A DNA stretch of 64,000 nt, from contig JAUIJL010000010.1 in NCBI GenBank assembly GCA_030431255.1, positions 186,001 to 250,000 of the forward strand, given 5' to 3'. Below, piece after piece: positions 54,186 through 62,812 of the stretch. Both the position numbers and the translations under genes were made by a program. The notes beneath the pieces were generated by a model. That model worked only from the letters and a program-made list of their open reading frames with translations, was not told the origin of the DNA and ran no database searches. Origin of the DNA: Thermoanaerobaculia bacterium (GTDB taxonomy: Bacteria; Acidobacteriota; Thermoanaerobaculia; Multivoradales; J023). Numbering within the stretch: the first letter of the stretch is position 1; the number at the start of each line of letters is the position of its first letter.

Positions 54186-54290
54186 ATGATGAAGACTAAA
54201 TCCGAGCTGAGAGCGGGATGCCCCAGCGACCCTCCGGACAACGACAGCGGCGGTGCTTCGAATGGTGACTCCGGCGGGCCGCTCAACTGA
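54186..54290 (+). CDS. Possible 34-aa Gly/Ser/Asp-rich peptide
   Basis: Two successive ATGs (54186, 54189) sit behind a perfect AAGGAG. The product starts MMKTKSELRAGCPSDPPDND and ends in a Gly/Ser/Asp-rich tail finishing SGGPLN. It has a basic start, a single Cys and no hydrophobic segment. Degenerate tandem repeats of GAGGGTT type follow at about 54300-54345, then a long inverted repeat. It recalls in style the 82-aa protein at 31056. Function unknown; it could be a RiPP-like or regulatory peptide. Confidence 0.4.
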   Translation: MMKTKSELRAGCPSDPPDNDSGGASNGDSGGPLN

Positions 54291-54371
54291 CGACGTCACT
54301 GAGGGTTTTCCAAGAGAGGGTTCCAGGAGAGGGTTCTAAGCGGGGCTTCTAAGAGGTAGGGCCTCTAAGAA

Positions 54372-54413
54372 GATTCAGTGTCGGACGCGGGCATCAGCTT
54401 CCGACACTGAATC
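54372..54413. terminator. Perfect 14-bp inverted repeat overlapping a gene end
   Basis: GATTCAGTGTCGGA (54372-54385) and TCCGACACTGAATC (54400-54413), 14-nt loop. It covers the last codons of the minus-strand membrane protein gene and probably terminates both converging transcripts, though T-runs are short. Confidence 0.55.
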
Positions 54414-54810
54414 GATAGACGACTTGGCCGTCGTCTCGAAGATCCGAAACGCAATAGCCACCCAGCACCAGCTCGTCGAGGGTCGCTTTCGCCTCACTTA
54501 GGGTCAGCTCCGTTTCTCGTGCGACGTGGGACGGAGTCAAGATGCCCCCGGCTTCGGCAGCCAGGCCCAAAAGCTTGCGCTCCAACGCTTCTTTGCGCCG
54601 CCGACCCCGATTCTTAAACGGCAGCCACACCAGCAGACATCCGATGCCGACGGGAACCACGCCCACCAACAAGGCCAAGGACAGGTGCATGGCTATCCCG
54701 CCTTCCACCTCCCCCTCGTTGAGGGAAATCAACGAGCCGATGATGATGATCCAACCAAAAATTCCGATGGCGAGCCCAATGAGAATCGATCCGATCTCGG
54801 TCCAACGCAT
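54394..54810 (-). CDS. Small membrane protein with a winged-helix-like tail
   Basis: 138 aa. Two membrane spans (IGLAIGIFGWIIIIGSLISL and LSLALLVGVVPVGIGCLLVW) are followed by a basic segment (KNRGRRRKEALERKLLG). The cytoplasmic C-terminal domain looks like a small winged helix (ILTPSHVARETELTLSEAKA, LDELVLGGYCVSDLRDDG). It could sense membrane state and bind DNA or protein, but I do not recognise a characterised family. Confidence 0.65.
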   Translation of the reverse strand: MRWTEIGSILIGLAIGIFGWIIIIGSLISLNEGEVEGGIAMHLSLALLVGVVPVGIGCLLVWLPFKNRGRRRKEALERKLLGLAAEAGGILTPSHVARETELTLSEAKATLDELVLGGYCVSDLRDDGQVVYRFSVGS

Positions 54811-54877
54811 GCATTTGCTCCTTGTGGAGATTCGTTGAGCCGATTGTATCCGAATCGAAATCGGTCTCGGGTCGAGC

Positions 54878-55444
54878 TCAGAGGCGCTTTCCGTCCACTG
54901 AGGCGGCGATCAGCTTGGCCAGCCGACTCTCTCGAGTCTGCTCTCGCTTAGCGCTCACCACCCACCAAATCGTCTTCTTGCGATACCAAGGGGCTTGGTC
55001 GGAGAAAAACTTCCAGGCCTCGGGCTGCTGCCGAAATCGGCTCTCGTAGGCTTCCCCCAGGCTCAGATCTTCCGGCTGCTCGTAGGCGTATGTCTTGGAC
55101 TTCGCTTCGGTCCGTCGCTCGTACGCCGCGGCACCCGCCGGTCGGACTCGCCCTTCCTCTTGCAAGACCGCCATCCGCTCCATATTGACCGCGCTCCAGA
55201 TGCTGTCCGCCTTGCGCGGGGTGAATCGAATGCTGTAACTCTCATCATCGATGCGCCGACGCACACCGTCGATCCATCCGAAGCAAAGGGCTTCGTCTAC
55301 GGATTCCGGCCAAGTCATGCTCGGGCGTCCCGTGTGCTTCTTGAAATAACCCACCAACAGCTCGGTTTCCTGATCGTGGCTCGATTCCAGCCAGTTGCGA
55401 AAATCCTCGGCGGTGGCGAAAAAAGTCGCTTGAAGGTCTGCCAA
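54878..55444 (-). CDS. YdeI/OmpD-associated family protein
   Basis: 188 aa, soluble. The N-terminal half has the family pattern FRNWLESSHDQETELLVGYF, KKHTGRPSMTWPESVDEAL, CFGWIDGVRRRIDDESYSIR and FTPRKADSIWSAVN. The C-terminal helical part ends with TRESRLAKLIAASVDGKRL, which is the bacteriocin-protection YdeI-like ending. The biochemical function of the family is unclear. A short spacer separates it from the small membrane protein gene on the same strand. Confidence 0.87.
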   Translation of the reverse strand: MADLQATFFATAEDFRNWLESSHDQETELLVGYFKKHTGRPSMTWPESVDEALCFGWIDGVRRRIDDESYSIRFTPRKADSIWSAVNMERMAVLQEEGRVRPAGAAAYERRTEAKSKTYAYEQPEDLSLGEAYESRFRQQPEAWKFFSDQAPWYRKKTIWWVVSAKREQTRESRLAKLIAASVDGKRL

Positions 55445-55566
55445 TCCTCATCTCCTGGATTCAGCACTTTTCGGCCCGGGTCGGCTTGGCCCGGACGTCT
55501 TGGACCAGGACGTTTCGACCCAACCAGGTCGGTCTCTCGAGCCACATCATCTCATTGCCATCCAAT

Positions 55567-55606
55567 TCAAACGAAAAACCCGGCCGAAGCCGGGTTTTTC
55601 GTTTGA
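55567..55606. terminator. Bidirectional intrinsic terminator
   Basis: A perfect 18-bp stem (TCAAACGAAAAACCCGGC / GCCGGGTTTTTCGTTTGA) with a CGAA loop. The A-run and T-run make it efficient on both strands. It lies downstream of the OmpA-like gene. Confidence 0.9.
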
Positions 55607-55682
55607 CTGGGTCTTCACCTGACCGAGTCTTCACCTGATCTTTTGATGGAGACAGGGTCTATGGGTGGAGACGAGGGAGCTG

Positions 55683-56390
55683 CTACTTAGCTTTGGCGCG
55701 CAGGTAAATCTCCACTCGACGGTTCAGGCTGCGCCCCGAGGCGGTGTTGTTGGAGGCGATGGGTCGGGCCTCGCCCGAACCCAGGGCGGTGAGGCGAGCC
55801 GGGCTCACTCCATAGTCCACCAGGGTGTTGTTGACCGCTTTGGCGCGGCGCTCGGAAAGCGCTTGGTTATGCGATTCAGAACCGGTGGAGTCGGTGTGGC
55901 CGTGAACCACCGCCGAGGTCTTCGGAAAGTCCACCATCACCCCGGCCACTTGGCCGATATTCGAACGGGCTGAGCCCGATAGCTGGGAAGAGTCCACTTG
56001 GAATAAGACGTCCGAATCGAAACGGACTTTCAACGTGTCCCGAGAAACTCGTTCGACCGAAGTCCCTGGGATCCGCGCCAGTCGCTCTTCTTGGGCGTCT
56101 AAGTAGGCGCCCACACCACCACCCACCAGGGCCCCAATTGCGGCTCCCGCCAGCAGCTCGTCGCCTTCTCGCTTACCTTTGGCATAAGCGGCCGCCGCTC
56201 CGGCGGCGGCACCGATACCGGCACCCTTAGCTGTCTTGTCACGACGGGTTTCATAGGGTCCGGAATAGTCCGACGGCGCGGTAGCGCAGCCGACCAGAGC
56301 GGCGACCGTGAACAGCGCGACACTTGCGGTCAACCCGCGGACGGTTCGGGTTGTATGAAATCTATGAGTCTTGAAATTCTGTAGGGTCAT
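55683..56390 (-). CDS. OmpA-family lipoprotein with glycine-zipper segment
   Basis: 235 aa. The signal peptide ends in the lipobox ALVGC, giving an outer-membrane lipoprotein. A glycine-zipper region (GAGIGAAAGAAAAYAKGKRE, AAIGALVGGGVGAYLDA) precedes a C-terminal OmpA peptidoglycan-binding domain. There the conserved Asp and Arg lie in VVHGHTDSTGSESHNQALSE, RRAKAV and GRSLNRRVEIYL. The ATG at 56390 has AAGGAG eight bases upstream; an earlier in-frame start at 56435 is not preferred. It tethers the outer membrane to murein. A strong terminator follows. Confidence 0.9.
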   Translation of the reverse strand: MTLQNFKTHRFHTTRTVRGLTASVALFTVAALVGCATAPSDYSGPYETRRDKTAKGAGIGAAAGAAAAYAKGKREGDELLAGAAIGALVGGGVGAYLDAQEERLARIPGTSVERVSRDTLKVRFDSDVLFQVDSSQLSGSARSNIGQVAGVMVDFPKTSAVVHGHTDSTGSESHNQALSERRAKAVNNTLVDYGVSPARLTALGSGEARPIASNNTASGRSLNRRVEIYLRAKAK

Positions 56391-56649
56391 GACGGGTCTC
56401 CTTTTACCATTCGATACCCGACTAAGTAGTAGCAAACCCGATGCCGGCCCGACTTGCAGTCTTCGAAAAAGGCCGAGCTTCTGGTTCGAATAGGCCTCAA
56501 AGGCTTGAATTCAGGGAGATTCGTATCGACACGGAGGAAAAGAGGCATCGGCGGCTCGACCGGAACATGCCATCGACATCGACGAGCTGAAGAAGCAATT
56601 ACAATGGCCGTGTAATTTTTTCAACGCCAGGACGGCCCCATGGGCTGCT

Positions 56650-56675
56650 GCGCAGGCGGTTTTTTCCGCCTGCGC
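56650..56675. terminator. Perfect 10-bp palindrome with a T6 loop
   Basis: GCGCAGGCGG, loop TTTTTT, CCGCCTGCGC, in the 401-bp spacer upstream of the FG-GAP genes. There is no T-run after the stem. The rest of the spacer shows no gene or clear promoter. Confidence 0.4.
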
Positions 56676-56791
56676 GGTAACGAAACCCGGCGGCGAACGT
56701 TTACTGCATCGAAGGCCTCCATTTCGATCGTCGACGTCCTCTCACGGCGACGAGACCCGACCTACTGCCGCGACATCCCGAAAGTGAGCCC

Positions 56792-58489
56792 ATGCATCTC
56801 CGTTTCCTGCTCTGCTCTACCCTTCTGGCCGTCTACTGCTTTCTTGCGCCACCCGCGGAAGCGCGCCGCGACCGGCTCGACTTGCGTTTGACCTCGGTCG
56901 ATCTGCCGGGCGCGCCGTCCACCGTGGTGTCCACGGATCTGAACGGCGATGGTCTCCGAGATTTGGTGGTCGCCATCGTTTACACCGAATGGGATCAGAT
57001 GGCGGTGGAAGAATTCGCCGAAATGGACAATATCGAAGGTTTGGTGGAGGTGCTCACCATCGTGCCCGCCCTCACCGATCGACGGGAGCTGAGGGTCTAC
57101 CTCGGCACCGAGGACGGCAGCTTTCGGGCGGTGGACCACGTCTTACCCTTGGAAAAGGACGTCCTGGCCTTGGAAAGGGGATACGGAGCCGTGCCACTGG
57201 TGGCGGTCACCGACCGAGGCGTCTCGGCCCTGCGGTTGGAAGATGGGCGTCTGCGTTTCGAGCCCCTGATTGAAGACCGGCCCGTGCTCGCGGGCTCGGG
57301 CAACTTCGTGCCCCGGCTCGGCATGACCCACGATCTCAACGGGGACGGTCGGAACGATTTGCTCTTCCCGTCCGTCGACGGCGCCGCGGTCTATCTGGCG
57401 GAGCCTGAAAGCTATGCCCGAGCACCGGCGGACAAGCTTTCCCTGCCCACCGACCGCCGGTCCGCCGGTCGCAGCTTGAGCCGTTTCTATCCCATGCCGG
57501 AAACCCGGGACATCGACGGGGATCGACGACCGGATTTGGTCTTCCCCGATTCCGAGAAAGGGCTCGCGTTCCACGTGATGCGCAATCTCGGGGACGGCTC
57601 ATTCGCCGCGCCGGGCGATCCGTTGAGCCTACCCAACCCGAAGCCGTGCGAAGGCAGCCGTGAGGATGGGGAAGGCGAAGACGATGAAAACGACTCTTGC
57701 TCTCCGACCCACCCGGATTTTGCCTACTTCGGCGATTTGGACGGTGACGGCCGGGCGGAATACGTCACCCAAGAATCCCTGGAGACCGAAGACGCCGGGG
57801 TGCGCCAGGAGCTCCAGGAAGCCAAGCGTCCGCCCTTCCGTTATCAGCTCTTCCACAGCCGCGACGACCTCTCCCCCGAGCCCACACCCTATGTCCGCTT
57901 CGATGCCCTCGGGTACACCTTCCAAAACGATTCGGACGACGATATCTCGATCCCCGGAGGATTCCAGGATCTCGACGGCGACGGCCGCCAGGATCTCCTG
58001 GCCCTGACCCTCGATTTCTCGATCTTCCAAGCAATTCGCATCATGACCACCCAAACCATCTCGATCGGGCTCGATTTTCACGTTTATTGCCAACAACCGG
58101 ACGGCACGTTCCGCGCGGTCGAAGGCCTGGACCTATCGGGAAAATTCAAGCTCGACCTGAACAACGTGCAAATGCGACAGCTCTCACTCTTCGACGGCGA
58201 TTTCGACGGTGACGGTCGCGCCGACTTCGTGCAGCTCGGCCGCGGGCGCACCGTCAGCATCCACCGGGGTCGAGCCGGGTGCTCCTATCCCAGCCAGCCG
58301 GATTTGATCCTCAAGCTCGAAGAGGAGCCTCGAAATTTGGCCTTGGTCCACATCGAAGACTACGACGCCGATGGATTTTCCGACCTGATGATTGTGCAAC
58401 CCAACAAGATCAAAGAGGCCGGGGTCACTCCACCCGTGCGGCTCGACCTCTACCTGAGCGGCAAAGCCGGAACCAAGGAGGCTCGCTGA
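56792..58489 (+). CDS. Secreted FG-GAP/VCBS-repeat protein 1
   Basis: 565 aa with a signal peptide (FLLCSTLLAVYCFLAPPAEA) and at least six calcium-binding loops of FG-GAP type: TDLNGDGLRDLVV, HDLNGDGRNDLLF, RDIDGDRRPDLVF, GDLDGDGRAEYV, QDLDGDGRQDLLA and GDFDGDGRADFV. It should fold as a beta-propeller outside the cytoplasm, in adhesion or binding. An acidic insert (EGEDDENDSC) sits mid-protein. Two base pairs separate its stop from the start of a related gene, so they form an operon and probably a complex. Confidence 0.87.
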   Translation: MHLRFLLCSTLLAVYCFLAPPAEARRDRLDLRLTSVDLPGAPSTVVSTDLNGDGLRDLVVAIVYTEWDQMAVEEFAEMDNIEGLVEVLTIVPALTDRRELRVYLGTEDGSFRAVDHVLPLEKDVLALERGYGAVPLVAVTDRGVSALRLEDGRLRFEPLIEDRPVLAGSGNFVPRLGMTHDLNGDGRNDLLFPSVDGAAVYLAEPESYARAPADKLSLPTDRRSAGRSLSRFYPMPETRDIDGDRRPDLVFPDSEKGLAFHVMRNLGDGSFAAPGDPLSLPNPKPCEGSREDGEGEDDENDSCSPTHPDFAYFGDLDGDGRAEYVTQESLETEDAGVRQELQEAKRPPFRYQLFHSRDDLSPEPTPYVRFDALGYTFQNDSDDDISIPGGFQDLDGDGRQDLLALTLDFSIFQAIRIMTTQTISIGLDFHVYCQQPDGTFRAVEGLDLSGKFKLDLNNVQMRQLSLFDGDFDGDGRADFVQLGRGRTVSIHRGRAGCSYPSQPDLILKLEEEPRNLALVHIEDYDADGFSDLMIVQPNKIKEAGVTPPVRLDLYLSGKAGTKEAR

Positions 58490-58491
58490 CC

Positions 58492-59970
58492 ATGGCCCGC
58501 ACCTCGATCCTTCTGCTTCTGGCGGCCGTCTTGGGTTTGCCGGCACTGCTCGTCTTCGCCGACGACGAGCCCCCTCCGCAGGTGCTGTCCCGTCACCTTG
58601 CGCTGGCCGACGGTGAGGTCCACGACGCCATTCTGCCGGGTGAGCCGCTGGACGTCGCCCCCTATCCAGGCGGCGGCGTGGCGGTCTTGATCGTGCCCGA
58701 AAACGGCACCCGCAACACCGACGGCCGGATTCCGAGAGCCCTTTACCGCATTCAGGGCACTGAGACCGACACCACGCCGGTGGTCGAGGGGTTGCCGGAG
58801 CATGTAGACGCCTTGCTCGGACGGGGCGATCTCCTCTGGCTCGGGGGTGAGGACCGAATCTTCGGCTGGCCCCGCGACGGACGCTCCAAAGCTGACCTCA
58901 AGGTCTTGTTGGACTTGGAAGGGGTGGATTTGCGGGTGCTCAGGGCCCGAGGTCTGGTGGCCGACCGAGCGGGCACGCCGATTCTGATTCCGGAGGTGGG
59001 TCGCTTGAATCGCTATGCCGAATCCGCCGACGGCCTCAAGCTGCTCGGCGGGGTCGATCTACCCGTTCTAGCTCGGCGGCAGTCCAGGGGTTTCGAGCTC
59101 TGGAGCCCCGTGGTCGTCGCGGTGGACCCTGGCGCGGAGACCCCGACGGGATTGTGGGCGACCCGCACCGAAGCCCTCGGAGCCCAGCGGCTTCGCGCCT
59201 TGCTCATCCGCCCGGACGCGGCCGAAGACGAGCGCATCCAAGAAAATTGGTTTCGCTTCGAAGCCCCCGAGGACGTGGAGCAACATCGTTGGGTGCAGGT
59301 GGACGGACGCCCCGCTTTGATCGTCGCCACCACCCCCGGCGACAAGCTCGGCATCTTCCAAAAGCTCAAATTGCGGGTCTTCTACACCGGCGCCGACCGC
59401 ACCCGCGCGGGCCGTCGACCGACCCTTGCGGTGCAGACCGTCAGCCGCCGATGGTATGCCGTGGACCCCTCCATCCACGAGGTCACGGGCGACGGCAAGG
59501 ACGATCTGGTGTTGATTCAGCAGGAGGGCATGGGCGGCAACGACCTGGTCATCGACGTCTTTCCCGGCAAAGGCACGGGACGATTCGAGGATCGACGTCC
59601 CAAGCGCACCAAGCTCAAGGACCAAGGGGGCGATTGGGATTTCGGCAACGATTTCAACGGGGACGGCTCTCCGGATCTGGCGGTGGTGGCCGGCGGAACC
59701 CTGCGGATTTATGCCGTCGACCCAGAGCACAAACGTAAAGTCCTGCGCAAGGATCCCTACTTCACCCTGAGCCGCGAGTCGGAACAGGGCGGCTCCGCCC
59801 AAGTCACGATCACCGTTTCCGCCGACGCCGAGGGCACCGAGGTGGATTCCTTCAGCGCCCGAGGTCGACTGAGGGTCTTCGACACCGACGGTGACGGCGA
59901 CAAGGAGCTGGTGCTCATGCGCAGCGTGCGTGGTCGGGCCGTGATCCGGGTCATTGCCCCACGGGTTTAG
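58492..59970 (+). CDS. Secreted FG-GAP/VCBS-repeat protein 2
   Basis: 492 aa with a signal peptide (SILLLLAAVLGLPALLVFA). The N-terminal half is a beta-rich propeller-like region without clear calcium loops. The C-terminal part has EVTGDGKDDLVLIQ, NDFNGDGSPDLAVV and FDTDGDGDKELVLM. The ATG at 58492 follows AAGGAGG and starts the signal peptide; a longer frame reaching back to 58279 lies inside the previous gene and is rejected. It is the operon partner of FG-GAP protein 1. Confidence 0.86.
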   Translation: MARTSILLLLAAVLGLPALLVFADDEPPPQVLSRHLALADGEVHDAILPGEPLDVAPYPGGGVAVLIVPENGTRNTDGRIPRALYRIQGTETDTTPVVEGLPEHVDALLGRGDLLWLGGEDRIFGWPRDGRSKADLKVLLDLEGVDLRVLRARGLVADRAGTPILIPEVGRLNRYAESADGLKLLGGVDLPVLARRQSRGFELWSPVVVAVDPGAETPTGLWATRTEALGAQRLRALLIRPDAAEDERIQENWFRFEAPEDVEQHRWVQVDGRPALIVATTPGDKLGIFQKLKLRVFYTGADRTRAGRRPTLAVQTVSRRWYAVDPSIHEVTGDGKDDLVLIQQEGMGGNDLVIDVFPGKGTGRFEDRRPKRTKLKDQGGDWDFGNDFNGDGSPDLAVVAGGTLRIYAVDPEHKRKVLRKDPYFTLSRESEQGGSAQVTITVSADAEGTEVDSFSARGRLRVFDTDGDGDKELVLMRSVRGRAVIRVIAPRV

Positions 59971-59998
59971 GCCGGATCCAGCTCCCGGGCGGATCGGT

Positions 59999-60583
59999 TC
60001 AGTGAATGAGCGCTCGGAAAAGCTCTTGGGCGATTGCCGACGGGCTTTGACCGGTCATGGACACGCGCGTAGCCGCTTCCTCTAGGCCCGGCCGGCGGGC
60101 CTCGTAAAAGGGACGAATCTGCTCGTAGGTCTGCAGTCGGCCGCTGAATAGGGGATGCCAGAAATCCATCTCCGCGGTCTCAATGGATCGATAATGCCAG
60201 TAGCAGCCGGCCAGATCCCGATCCAAGGCGACCAGATGGCAGAAAGACGACACTTTGGCCCGCGTGCCGGGATGGATCAAAGCGCCGTCGCCGAGGGTGA
60301 TCACCCCGAACGGACGGGCCGAGATCGCACGGTATAAGTGTTTTCGTTCGAGCCCACGGTAGTGGGCCTCGCCTTCGCGCCAAATGAGATTCCAAACCGA
60401 CGTCCCCACCTCATGCTCGATGAGGCGGTCGGAATCCAGCGCCGGCGTCCCGAGCAATCCAGCCAGACGGAATCCCACGGTCCGCGTCTCTTTCCCGCAC
60501 AATCCGATCAAGGCAATGTGCCGATCGAGCTGTGCCACGGGGTAAGGATCGTAGTAGCCCTGGTCTGGGTTGATCTTAAACAT
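59999..60583 (-). CDS. Shikimate-kinase-like P-loop protein with altered Walker A
   Basis: 194 aa. It follows the shikimate kinase layout: HIALIGLCGKETRTVGFRLA (Walker A region), LDSDRLIEHEVGTSVWNLIW, REGEAHYRGLERKHL and GVITLGDGALIHPGTRA. Where shikimate kinase has GxxGxGKST the sequence is GLCGKETRT, so the usual lysine position is not conserved. Residues about 110-194 differ from shikimate kinase. It may be a kinase with another substrate or an inactive relative. The start at 60583 lacks a clear ribosome site; the frame extends to 60700 but that would overlap the divergent Nudix gene. Confidence 0.65.
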   Translation of the reverse strand: MFKINPDQGYYDPYPVAQLDRHIALIGLCGKETRTVGFRLAGLLGTPALDSDRLIEHEVGTSVWNLIWREGEAHYRGLERKHLYRAISARPFGVITLGDGALIHPGTRAKVSSFCHLVALDRDLAGCYWHYRSIETAEMDFWHPLFSGRLQTYEQIRPFYEARRPGLEEAATRVSMTGQSPSAIAQELFRALIH

Positions 60584-60679
60584 ATTGGGTAGTACGCGGT
60601 TGGGCGACAAATGGATGAACGCATTCCAGCGAGTGAGATTTCCGACTAAGATCCAGGCTCCAACCCGAGGATTCCGAAC

Positions 60680-61138
60680 ATGACCGACGAAACCCCGCAT
60701 CCTCCCCGACGGCTGATTGTCGTGCCCGTTGCAAAGGATTCCTTGAATCGGGTTCTACTGTGTCGAATGGCCCCGGACCGAGGCGTTTTTCCCGGTCGAT
60801 GGGCACTGCCCGGTGGCGGCGTCGAAGACGGGGAACGGATTGAGGACGCCCTTCGGCGCGAAATCATCGAGGAGCTAGGGGTCGAGCTCGAGTCCGCCGA
60901 GCCCCTTTTCTTCAAAGATGCCGTGCTGCCCAAGACCCTAGCCGACGGCAGCGTCACGAAGCTTCAGATGGTATTCCTGATCTATGGATGCCGACTCAGC
61001 TCGCAGACCCTCGAGCTCAACGACGAGCTCGATCGCTACGATTGGGTCGCGGTCGAAGATGTCGACAACTACGGTTTGACCGATCTCACGCGCGAAACCC
61101 TGATTGAGATCGGATGGTTGAGCGCGGGCTCCGACTAA
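60680..61138 (+). CDS. nudI: Nudix hydrolase, NudI-like nucleoside triphosphatase
   Basis: 152 aa. The Nudix box GGVEDGERIEDALRREIIEE, then LGV, is intact, with the metal-binding Glu residues. The flanks (LLCRMAPDRGVFPGRWALPG, TLADGSVTKLQMVFLIYGC, DWVAVEDVDNYGLTDLTRET) resemble NudI, which hydrolyses pyrimidine (deoxy)nucleoside triphosphates and cleans the nucleotide pool. It is divergent from the shikimate-kinase-like gene. The subfamily call is by pattern only. Confidence 0.85.
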   Translation: MTDETPHPPRRLIVVPVAKDSLNRVLLCRMAPDRGVFPGRWALPGGGVEDGERIEDALRREIIEELGVELESAEPLFFKDAVLPKTLADGSVTKLQMVFLIYGCRLSSQTLELNDELDRYDWVAVEDVDNYGLTDLTRETLIEIGWLSAGSD

Positions 61139-61157
61139 GATCGATCGCCCAAAACGC

Positions 61158-62621
61158 CTAGCCCGAAGCGCGGGTCGCTCGACGGACCGCCCAAGCGCGA
61201 ATCTTTTTGATTTGCTCCGCCATGGTCTTCGACAGGGGCACCATCGACGAGGTGTTGATGGCGATATCGTCCATGTTGAGCACCCGCCCCTCGCTGTAGG
61301 CGTCGACCCGGGCGGCGATCACGGCCTGCTCGATCTCCGCTCCGTTCCAACCTTCGGTGGAGATGCTGAGGAAGTTGAAGTCGAAATTCTTTGGATCCAC
61401 ACCATTGCGCTTCAGGTGGATTCTGAAGATTTCCTGCCGTTCGTCGGGCTCCGGTAGATCGACGAAATAGATCTGATCGAATCGGCCCTTGCGCAGGATT
61501 TCAGCCGGCAGCGCCTCGATGCGGTTGGCGGTGGCGGCGACGAAAATCAGCGGCGGCTTCTCCTGCATCCAAGTGAGGAACGTGGAAAAGATCTGCGAGT
61601 TGATCTGGCCCGGAGCCTCGTCCATGCCCAGACTGTTCTCGATCTCGTCGATCCACAAAATCGCCGGTGCCAACGATTCGATGGTCCGCAGGGTGGTCTG
61701 GAACGTCGCTTCCGGGGAGCCGAAGGTTCCGGAGAACACCATGCTCATATCCAGCCGGAAGAGGGGCACCTTCCACAACGCGGACACAGCTTTCACTGCG
61801 AAGCTTTTACCACAGCCGCTGATGCCCATCACCAACATGCCCTTGGGCACCGGAATGCCGTCCTCGAGCGCCTTGTGGGAGAAGAGCTCGCGACGACGGA
61901 TCAACCAATCTTTCAGATTGTTGAGCCCCCCCATATCCTCGATCGAGGTAGTGGGTGGCACAAATTCGAGCACACCGGACTTCTTGACGATGTTCGCCTT
62001 CTCGACGAAGACCTCGTCCAAAATCTCCTTGGGTGAGGCGTCGGGAGCTCGGAAAATACGTTCCAAGGAATGACGGGCTTCGTTCAGCGTCAAGCCCTTA
62101 AAGGCCACGGGCAGCTCTTCCAACAGCCGCGGGTCGAGCTGTGGAGAACCGTAGGCACGCCCCACCGCCGGAATCAACCGGCTGAACTCCTGCTCTCCCG
62201 GGGGTGGCATCTCAATCAGAAAGATCTCTTTGGTCAAGATCCGGGGGATGTCCACCAAGGGCGCCATGACGAAAAGATATTTGTCGGTGCGCTGAAGCGC
62301 TTGGTAGGCATCACGCAGCGCCCGAAGCACCACGGGATCGTCCATGAAGGCCCTGAAGTCCTTGAGAACGAAGAAACCCCTTTCCGTCCAGTTGATCACC
62401 GCATTGACGGCATCCACCGGATTCACCAAACCCTGGTCTTCGATCGCGCCCGTAAACCCGCCGGTACAGCTCCAAACCGCCAGCGATGTGTCGTTCTTGA
62501 ATACCTTGGCGGCAAAGCTGTCGAGCAGCTGAATCGCCCGACCTTCTTCCCAGGTCTGGAAGTACACCAAGGGAACCTTTCCCAACACCACACGGCGGAT
62601 ATCTTGCGCGACTGACGACAT
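61158..62621 (-). CDS. Ycf46-like AAA ATPase
   Basis: 487 aa. An N-terminal non-catalytic region (residues 1-220) precedes the AAA module: Walker A GISGCGKSFAVKAVSALW, Walker B ILWIDEIENSL, sensor-1 VAATANRIEALP and the arginine region RKGRFDQIYFVDLPEPDER. The pattern matches Ycf46-type ATPases known from plastids and cyanobacteria and scattered in other bacteria, of uncertain function. It has no partner in its operon. A 191-bp spacer upstream is featureless. Confidence 0.87.
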   Translation of the reverse strand: MSSVAQDIRRVVLGKVPLVYFQTWEEGRAIQLLDSFAAKVFKNDTSLAVWSCTGGFTGAIEDQGLVNPVDAVNAVINWTERGFFVLKDFRAFMDDPVVLRALRDAYQALQRTDKYLFVMAPLVDIPRILTKEIFLIEMPPPGEQEFSRLIPAVGRAYGSPQLDPRLLEELPVAFKGLTLNEARHSLERIFRAPDASPKEILDEVFVEKANIVKKSGVLEFVPPTTSIEDMGGLNNLKDWLIRRRELFSHKALEDGIPVPKGMLVMGISGCGKSFAVKAVSALWKVPLFRLDMSMVFSGTFGSPEATFQTTLRTIESLAPAILWIDEIENSLGMDEAPGQINSQIFSTFLTWMQEKPPLIFVAATANRIEALPAEILRKGRFDQIYFVDLPEPDERQEIFRIHLKRNGVDPKNFDFNFLSISTEGWNGAEIEQAVIAARVDAYSEGRVLNMDDIAINTSSMVPLSKTMAEQIKKIRAWAVRRATRASG

Positions 62622-62812
62622 ATAAAGTCTCCGATTCTCTGCTCAGGTCCGTCGGCTGCCATCCGAGAGCTCAGGGTCGATCGTCTGGGACCGGGCCTTG
62701 GACCGCTCTAAACCCCTTCGCAGGAGCAACATCCATGGGTTCACCGCCGGCAGTCTACAGCCTCCATTGGCGGCCGTAAACCTCGCCCCGGATCGGACCG
62801 GCCCGCCCATCC

